Source of the DNA: Irineochytrium annulatum
Lineage: Eukaryota; Chytridiomycota; Chytridiomycetes; Chytridiales; Chytridiaceae
Assembly: GCA_027600665.1 (NCBI GenBank)
Contig: JADGJL010000802.1
Location: 1 to 13,653, forward strand
DNA: 13,653 nt
Direction of reading: 5' to 3'
Made by a program: the position numbers and the translations under genes. This document shows, in pieces, positions 7,456-13,653 of this stretch (positions are counted from its first letter, which is position 1; each line of letters begins with the position of its first letter). A model generated the notes under the pieces. The model saw only the letters and a program-made list of their open reading frames with translations. It was not told where the DNA came from and ran no database searches.

Positions 7456-10400
7456 ATGGAGAGCGCGAACACGGCGAATGCGGACGGCGGCGAGGCGGTC
7501 GGCGGGAAACGACGGCCTAGGCAGAGGAGACGGAGCAAGCCGAATGCAATTGAGGACGGTGGCGGTGATGCCCCTAGCCAAAGTGCATCGACCCCACCCG
7601 CGACGGCCGACCAGCCCAAACCAAACGCCGCAGGAGCGTCGCATTCGCGAAGGACGGCTGCAGCTCTGGCTACATCTAACGCGGCCGTTAACGCGGCAGA
7701 TGCGAACGGAGACGCGGGAACGAAGCCGAAGAGGAAACGGAATCGGAAGAGGAAGAGCAAGGGTGCCGGAACACCGGGTCTACCCGCGGATGCGGATGGA
7801 AGCGATGAAAGCGGAGAGGAGCTCGTGACGGAGTTTGCGGCCATGATGGTTGCGCCCGCGCCTGCCGTAGGGCCGGCGACACCCGCAGCTGTGGGGCGTG
7901 GTGGGAGAGCGGAGAGGGGCGGATCGGCGAAGAGGGGAGGCAGGGTGGGCGCGAGCGCAAGCGTTACGAAGTTTGTTGAGGCGGTGTCGGGTGGGATGGA
8001 TGTCCCGCCAGAGGAGTCAGGCGGTCGCGGACGAGGACAAGGAAGGGGAAACGAAAGTGGTCGAGGGAGGAGTGCGGATCGCGGAGGGAGAAATGGAGAT
8101 CGCGGGAGAGGTGCAAGCCGGGAAGGACGTGGAGGGTGGACGCCACGCCCGCCGAAGCCGACGCGATCGAACGAAGACCTATTGAACGAGATCAATCACG
8201 CCGGAGAGACACCGTCACGTGGGAGCGCTGGGAGGGGACGTGGACGTGGACGTGGGGGTGCTGAACGGCGTGGAGGGGATTTAGGGCCTCCAATCGTGTT
8301 TGTTAAAGCCACGGGGGAGGGCGCGGGCGCCGGTGCGGGGCCTAGCCATCCTCCGCAGGTAAACGGGGAGAAGGCAAAACCGGAGACTGGGAAGATGCTG
8401 GGTGGTCACAATGAGGAGAAGAACAAGGGGACACCGAACGGCGGTGGGTCCAGCGGTGATTGGAAGAAAAAGAACGACACGTCCGGCAAAGATGGACGTG
8501 GGGACAGGAAGAACAAGAACGAGCTACCGAATGGCACAGGAGGTTTGGGCGGCGATTGGAAGAATAAGAACGAGACGCCGCACAGCCGTGGTGGACATAT
8601 GCAGGGACGAGGCGATTCGTCGCTCGGTGGCAATTGGCAGAGGAGGAATGATCAGAACAGGCCGTTGAGCGAACGGAAGCTTTGGGAGGGGAACAACAAT
8701 AGCAACCAGAACACGCCGTCGAAAAATCAGAAGGCGTTATTCGAGGAGTGAGTAGCCTCGCTCCTTTCGTCATAAAGCATTTTCTTAATGCTGGCCTATT
8801 AGCTACATCTCCCTCGATGAAGTACAAGAGGGCCTGAAGCGCAAGACCCTCTTCGAGGGGACGCTTCGGATCAATAAGAAGAACTCTCGCGAGGCCTACG
8901 TGACCGTCGACGGGTTTGAGGAAGACGTCTTTATCGCGGGCAAGTTTAAGCGGAACCGGGCGTTCGAGGGCGATGTGGTGATCGTACAGCTGTTAACGGG
9001 GGATGAGTTGAAGGATGAGCGGGAGAGGGATGATGATCAAAAGGAGAGGAAGCGGAGGGATAATGCGGAGCGGCAGGCGAATGTTAGGTTTGACGACGAG
9101 GAGGTTGAGCCGGTGGAGGAGATACTTGTAGGGGAGGAGGATGTAAAAGGTGGGCTACATTTCCTGTTTTCGATGCGAGGTGGTAACCGATACGTTTTGC
9201 AGAGCCAACCATTTTCGGCAAAGTTGTCTTCATCCTCGAGCGCCGCGAGTCCCACTTCTTCGTCGGCACGCTGTCCGTCGAGATGCCCGCTTCCAAGAAT
9301 CCGACCAAACACACCTTTGGCGCACCCGTCGACGCCTCTATCAAAATGATCTGGATGCGTCCTGTGAGTTTCCTAACACTTGAGAAAAATGTGACCTAAT
9401 TCTGTCTTTAGACGGACAAGCGCATTCCTTTCACCGCCATTCCCGTCGAGAACGCGCCGCACGAGTACCTGAAAAATCCCGCAGCTTATGAGAATCATTT
9501 ATGGCAGGCGAGCATCAAGCGGTGGCCGAATCATTTGCAGAGCCCGTATGGAATTGTTCACGGCACAATTGGGCTGATTGGGACAATTGCTGTTGAGACG
9601 GAAGCGCTGCTGATAGAGAACGGGATTCACTGGGATGAGTTTAGCGACGAAGTGTTGGCTTGTTTGCCGGCTACGGTATGGTTTCCCTTTCGCACCCTTT
9701 TTAACTTCGAATACTTATTTCCCTCGTCCAGCCGTGGAAAATGCCCCAGGAGGAGATTAGAAAGAGAAAAGATTTTAGGTCGACGCGCATCTTCTCCGTC
9801 GACCCTTTGACGGCGCGTGATTTGGACGACGCGTTATCTATTACCGCCTGTGATGATGGAACATTTGAAGTCGGCGTGCATATTGCCGATGTCAGCTACT
9901 TTGTTCCGGACGGGTCCGCGTTGGATCGGGAAGCTTTCAAGCGTGCGACGACCGTGTATCTTGTTCAAAAGGTTGGATAACAACACCGGGCGTAAGTTAA
10001 CGATGCGATAGGCGATTCCAATGTTGCCAAGATTATTGTGCGAGGAGCTCTGCAGTTTGAACCCAGGAGTTGACCGCTTTGCCTTCTCCGTCCTTTGGAA
10101 AATGGACGCCGACGCTAAAATCATCGGTGAACCCTGGTTTGGCCGATCCGTTATCCGGTCCTGCGCCAAGTTAAGTTACGATCACGCACAAGCCCTGATC
10201 GAGGGTCGCGACTGGGAAGGTTTGCCGCCCGTAGAGATCACTGGGGAGGGCAACACGATTGAGGAGGTCCGGGAGGACACGATGCGGCTTTATAGGCTCA
10301 GCTTGAAGCTGCGGGAGAAGAGACAGGAGTCGGGAGCGCTGAGTATCAATTCAATCAAGCTGTGGTTTTCGATTGATGGGGACGGAAATCCGGAGAATAC

Positions 10401-11671
10401 GGGCGTGTATGAGCTAAAGGACAGTAATCGGATGATTGAGGAGGTTTGTGTGCATAAAAATTACTAGAGTGCTAAGTGCCAATTAGTTCATGCTGCTTGC
10501 GAACATGTCAGTCGCAAAGCGGATATCGACGACATACCCGGAGACGTCCCTTTTGCGTCGACACGAGCCGCCAAAGCCAAAGCCGTTGCGGGAGTTTGTC
10601 GAGCTGGCGAAAGATCTTGGCTACGAGTTTGACGTGTCGACTTCGTCGTCCTTCCAGGCCTCGTTTGATAAGATTCAGAACGCGGACGTTAGGGAGGCGC
10701 TAAAGCAAGTTTGCATCAAGCCCATGCAGCGCGCCAAGTACTTCTGCACGGGTATTACGGACCTTTCTGGTTGGAGTCACTACGCGCTGAATGTTGCGCT
10801 TTACACGCACTTTACTAGTCCTATTCGGCGATACTGCGATCTGGTTGTCCACAGGCTCCTTGATGCGGCGCTGATCCTGGAGGCTGAGAAGGACATGAAA
10901 GGGAGGGACCCAGCTGGCGAAACGTCGAAGGCGTTCTGCCCGTACGATCAGCGCACCGTCGGCCAGATTGCGAAGCAGTGCAACGAGCGCAAGTTCGCGT
11001 CGAAGGACGCACAGGACGCCTCATCGCGACTTTACCTGACCACTTACCTGAATCGAGCGTTCGGCGGCGCAGGCGTCGTAGCCGAGGGGCTTGTCTTCAA
11101 GATTGGCGAGCGGAGTTACGACGTGCTTGTCAATCAGTTTGGCATTGAAAAGAGGGTTTGGGTCGAGGATCTTGTGGAGAGCGGGGAGATTCATGGGTGC
11201 GAGCATGATAAGAATGCGAATGCGTTGGTTGTGTACTGGAGGATTCCGGAGGAGGGGACGGCCGCGGAGTTGGCGGTAGATGACGGGGACGAGGATTGGG
11301 AAACGGAGGAGGAGGAGGAGGCTTTGCCGGGAGGAAAGCGCAGTGGACCCGCTAAGTTGGTATCGCCGTCGAAGCAGCAACAACTGGGCTCGAACTTTCC
11401 GATCCTGGGGGTGCCGAGGCCACCGGCGCCGTACAATATGGCTCCGAAGAAAAAGGCGAGGAACAAAGCGGACATTGACATGAGCAAGACGAAGGTCCAG
11501 CGGGTTGAGGTGTTTCAGCGCGTTCTCGTCAGGATCAAAGTCACGGGCAAAAGTCCTCCTGAAATCAAGTTATTGCCGGTGTACCCACTGGATAATGTTG
11601 GCTTCGTTGCGCCGAGTCGGGTGCGAGATCTTACGAGTTCATGTCCCGGTATTGTTGATGAGGCGGATTGA
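7456..11671 (+). CDS. DIS3L2/Ssd1-family exoribonuclease with intact RNB active site
   Basis: Exons 7456-8747, 8803-9149, 9203-9363, 9412-9675, 9732-9971, 10012-10443 and 10487-11671 join to 1306 residues. Order: a disordered basic N-terminus (KRKRNRKRK at about 92-100; RG/RGG clusters at about 147-275; three Trp repeats at about 334-398); cold-shock domain 1 ([38 protein letters not shown]); a charged linker; cold-shock domain 2 ([20 protein letters not shown]); the RNB domain with [12 protein letters not shown] (Asp 712, 718, 720, 721) and [18 protein letters not shown] (from 1018); and an S1-like C-terminus. The four Asp spacing D-x5-D-x-DD is that of active RNase II enzymes, so 3'-to-5' decay of (in DIS3L2, uridylated) RNA is inferred. 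Ascomycete and basidiomycete Ssd1 relatives lost these residues. No PIN domain is present, which excludes Dis3/Rrp44. Confidence 0.9.
8445..8656 (+). repeat. three degenerate protein repeats GG(S/L)xGxW(K/Q)xxN
   Basis: In the DIS3L2-type N-terminus, [24 protein letters not shown] and [11 protein letters not shown] recur about every 25-32 residues, separated by Gly/Arg/Asn-rich spacers. DNA similarity between the first two copies is visible (GGCGATTGGAAGAA-like). They probably arose by internal duplication; the role is unknown. Confidence 0.65.
8748..10486 (+). other. six short introns of the DIS3L2-type gene
   Basis: The introns are 8748-8802 (55 nt, GTGAGT...ATTAG), 9150-9202 (53, GTGGGC...TTGCAG), 9364-9411 (48, GTGAGT...TTTAG with CCTAAT), 9676-9731 (56, GTATGG...TCCAG), 9972-10011 (40, GTTGGA...GATAG with GTTAAC) and 10444-10486 (43, GTTTGT...ATTAG with GCTAAG). 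Each restores the family reading frame. The second has an alternative (GTAAAA at 9143 to AGAG at 9204) that would drop three residues. Confidence 0.8.
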
Positions 11672-12044
11672 TTTGTCTAAAGTTTTTATAAAGTTTTAAC
11701 ATTGCCGCTATCATTTTTTATTAAGCAAAATATTTACATCGTAGTTCTGTTGCCGTTATATCGGTTCTCTTAATCCTTCTTTTCGCATTCTGTGATTTGT
11801 CGGTGGGCTTTAATTTGTTATTTGTGGATCTTTGTTTGGTGTGTTTTTGGGGGTCGATAGTCGAAAAAAAAGTAATGGACTTTTGTATAAACGCCGCATT
11901 TCTCGTTACCAATAAATTTATTTATTTAGCACACGTAAATATGTGTATTTACAGGGTATTGGGAATGGGTATAAAGGTCGAAGGTAAAGAAAATGGCGGC
12001 GTGGTATGATGCCATTAAGAAGAAAGGACTGAAAAGGCAGAGTT
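11672..12044. other. convergent 3' spacer between the DIS3L2-type and sphingomyelinase-like genes
   Basis: An AT-rich 373-base region holding the 3' ends of two converging genes. AATAAA occurs on the plus strand at 11911-11916 and twice on the minus strand at 11922-11917 and 11926-11921 in an A/T run. The minus-strand signals lie about 120 bases past the stop of the sphingomyelinase-like gene. No gene is seen. Confidence 0.5.
11911..11926. terminator. overlapping polyadenylation hexamers on both strands
   Basis: A 16-base A/T run contains AATAAA reading rightward and two reading leftward. Such a bidirectional poly(A) site would serve converging genes, though it is far (240 bases) from the DIS3L2-type stop. 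Confidence 0.4.
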
Positions 12045-13295
12045 TCAAAACTCGGGTATTGTCAGAACAGTGCTGAGACCGTAATGATCAGAAAGTTGGG
12101 TGTAAGGCTCCCCGTCAACCAAGAAGCGTTCTATGCGTGTCGACTTAATATCCACCGCGATGGCCTTGCTGTCGTCGATAGTTGACTTCCTCATTTTTAC
12201 GCTAACGTCGTCCTCATCATCAGCTCCTCCCGCGCACTCGTCCGAAAGGTCCCCGCCCCACTGGTTTTGGTTGCCCATCCATAAAATATAGTCAATCGAC
12301 GCGCAGCACCCAAGCGCCTCGGGGCTCGACAACACCACCTCCCTCGGCCGGTGGTCCCTACCAGCGTCAAGCACGTCACCGAACGTGATAGGGTGCTCGC
12401 CCGCGCATGCCTCAAGCGCCACGTCCCTGACGCGCATGGGTATGGGCTTGAAGATATTTGGTAACGGCCTCGCGGACGGCATCGAGCCGGTTAGAGGTGG
12501 GACGCCGACCTCGCCGGTTAGGACGCGCATAAGGTTGATGTACTCGTCCGAGTGGCCGCGGCCGTTCACGCGCGTCGGGCGGGCGTTCACGTTGAAGCCG
12601 CCCATAACGAGCAGTGGCTCGTGCGGGGGCTTCGAGCGCGTGCAGTCGTCAATGAACTCCTTTAGGGCGAGGATCTGGTAGTGACGGGCCGTGCTGGCAA
12701 GGGCAAACGAGGTCATCTCGCTCTCGGTATTCGGCGTTTGGGGTTGATTCGTGCCGAGGCCGTGGAGCTGCTGGAGCGAGGTCACGGAGGTGTTGGTGGA
12801 TGAGGATTGGAGGTGGGTATTCACGATGTGGATGTTTTGATTGCCCAAAACGATCTTAGCGTAAATCGCTCCCTTGGCACAATATCTGCACCAAAGTAAT
12901 TAAACAATGTACAGGGAAAAAACCTAAACCGAATCGTACCTGTCGCCGAGCACTCCCTTCTTAAATGTAATTTTTTCCGACTTGACAATCGGGTAGCGAC
13001 TGAGAATGAGCAACCCGCCATCAGACACGGCGTTGATGAGCCCCTTGGATGGTGAGCATACATAGTAATCCAACCCGGCCTTCTTTGCATATGAAAGCAT
13101 TCTTGAAAGCCTTGACGAACCGCACGAGAACACTTCCTGCAAACAAACGATGTCATACTGTGGCAGAACCATCGATCCAAAGTGGCTCAGCCGCGCGTTC
13201 TTGTGGTCCGACGCGTTATTCTTCACATGGGGCGGCCTCAGCATGATGTTGTAGGAGAGTATTCGGAGCCTCGCGGCGCTGGAAACGGGTCTCAT
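12045..13295 (-). CDS. neutral sphingomyelinase-like endonuclease/exonuclease/phosphatase-fold protein, 5' end unresolved
   Basis: Exons 13295-12940 and 12885-12045 (- strand, phase 2 junction) give 398 residues from the first Met before the domain. Motifs in order: LRILSYNIMLRP (Asn 16), IVCLQEVF (Glu 54), SDGGLLILSRYPIV (91-104), AKGAIYAKI, IHIVNTHLQSSS (His 143), VMGGFNVN (212-219), SIDYILW (Asp 317) and TQLSDHYGL (Asp 385, His 386). This set is that of bacterial-type and fungal neutral sphingomyelinases, which cleave sphingomyelin-like lipids to ceramide with a metal. The position normally Asp in GDFN is Gly 215, so activity is doubtful. No membrane segment is visible. The open frame continues upstream to about 13535 without an ATG, and a 36-nt intron-like interval sits at 13469-13434, so an upstream first exon, perhaps with a signal peptide, may exist. 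Confidence 0.75.
12886..12939 (-). other. intron of the sphingomyelinase-like gene
   Basis: This 54-nt interval on the minus strand has donor GTACGA, a TTAATTAC branch-like region and acceptor TTGGTGCAG, phase 2. It joins GVLGDR to YCAKGAIYAKI, matching the family pattern around SDRxxAKG. Confidence 0.85.
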
Positions 13296-13653
13296 CGGCC
13301 GCGAGACGGGCGCGACGGAAGGGGAGATGGAAGTTGACGCGGGTCGCGAGCTGTTGTTTATCACCGTTTTGTTTGACTGTGTGCTCAGGCGGGCAGAGTC
13401 GCGACCGGTGACTTGAAGCTCGCTTCGTTCGGACTGTTGGGGGAAGAGCGAATTAGATATTGCTCTCACCAGTGAATGAAGAACAAGGAAAGAAAACCCA
13501 GCTAAATGGTGATGGTATAAAGCAATGTTTCCAAGCTATGCAAATCGTTCCATCATCCCCACATATCCTAAGAACCGTACTTTACATAAATACAATATAC
13601 AGTAAATACAAAGGGGACTGCAGGGTATCGAGAAGGAAACAAATATACAGGAG
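13296..13653. other. upstream region of the sphingomyelinase-like gene, possible 5' exons
   Basis: On the minus strand the gene frame is open from about 13535 down to 13296, with no ATG. The interval 13469-13434 looks like a tiny intron (GTGAGA, CTAATTC, CAACAG, 36 nt). Just upstream, the frame reads a hydrophobic LAGFSFLVLHSL, which would suit a signal peptide if an initiating exon lies further out. The remainder up to 13653 is AT-rich with nothing recognised. Confidence 0.35.

Noticed and set aside
7383..8195. 270-codon frame antisense to the DIS3L2-type N-terminus
   Set aside because: It mirrors the GC-rich, RGG-coding exon; it is all Pro/Leu/Ser/Ala without domains, while the plus strand joins a clear family protein by good splice sites.
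8238..8257. GGACGT hexamer run as a regulatory repeat
   Set aside because: It lies in coding sequence and encodes the RGRGRG stretch of the DIS3L2-type N-terminus, which explains it.
1..13653. tRNA, rRNA, CRISPR, insertion sequence or viral genes
   Set aside because: No B-box-like GGTTCGAATCC, regularly spaced direct repeats, transposase motifs or paired terminal repeats were seen on either strand by eye.

Overview
The window looks like ordinary euchromatic genome sequence from an early-diverging fungus, most likely a chytrid-type lineage. Coding DNA is GC-rich and genes are close together on both strands. They are cut by very short GT...AG introns (about 40-99 nt), many with a recognisable CTAAT/CTAAC-like branch site. 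The gene set is eukaryotic and fungal in flavour: a Vac7/Tag1-type LEA-2 protein, a DIS3L2/Ssd1-family RNase II protein, NAC beta and a Bet1 SNARE. No RNA gene, CRISPR array, prophage or transposon was recognised. Taxonomy and all names rest on reading motifs by eye, without any search.

Layout, left to right: (1) 1-870 (+), the 3' part of an alpha/beta hydrolase gene cut by the window edge; (2) 871-2059, a gene-free, AT-richer spacer; (3) 2060-3954 (-), a three-exon membrane protein with a Vac7/Tag1/TMEM106B-like LEA-2 domain; (4) 4448-4954 (-), nascent polypeptide-associated complex subunit beta; (5) 5479-5933 (+), a small Alba-domain protein resembling RNase P/MRP subunit Rpp25/Pop6, divergent from NAC beta; (6) 6207-6488 (-), a small two-helix membrane protein weakly resembling Apq12; (7) 6666-7284 (+), the ER-Golgi SNARE Bet1, divergent from gene 6; (8) 7456-11671 (+), a seven-exon DIS3L2-type exoribonuclease with an RGG-rich N-terminal half and an intact catalytic aspartate set; (9) 12045-about 13295 (-), an endonuclease/exonuclease/phosphatase-fold protein of the neutral sphingomyelinase type, whose 5' end is unresolved near the window edge.

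The genes do not form an operon or pathway cluster; they are housekeeping genes of translation and RNA metabolism (NAC beta, Alba protein, DIS3L2), membrane traffic (Bet1) and membrane or lipid biology (Vac7-like, Apq12-like, sphingomyelinase-like, hydrolase). Two head-to-head pairs (NAC beta/Alba, Apq12-like/BET1) probably share promoter regions.

I found no convincing new biological system. The points most worth a second look are: a GDFN-to-GGFN change at a catalytic position of the sphingomyelinase-like protein; two mutually exclusive in-frame N-termini for Bet1, with a perfect 11-bp inverted repeat and a 10-codon upstream ORF inside the alternative segment; an active-looking DIS3L2 of the family that became the pseudonuclease Ssd1 in other fungi; and an in-frame stop in the Vac7-like gene that is best explained by a 48-nt intron.
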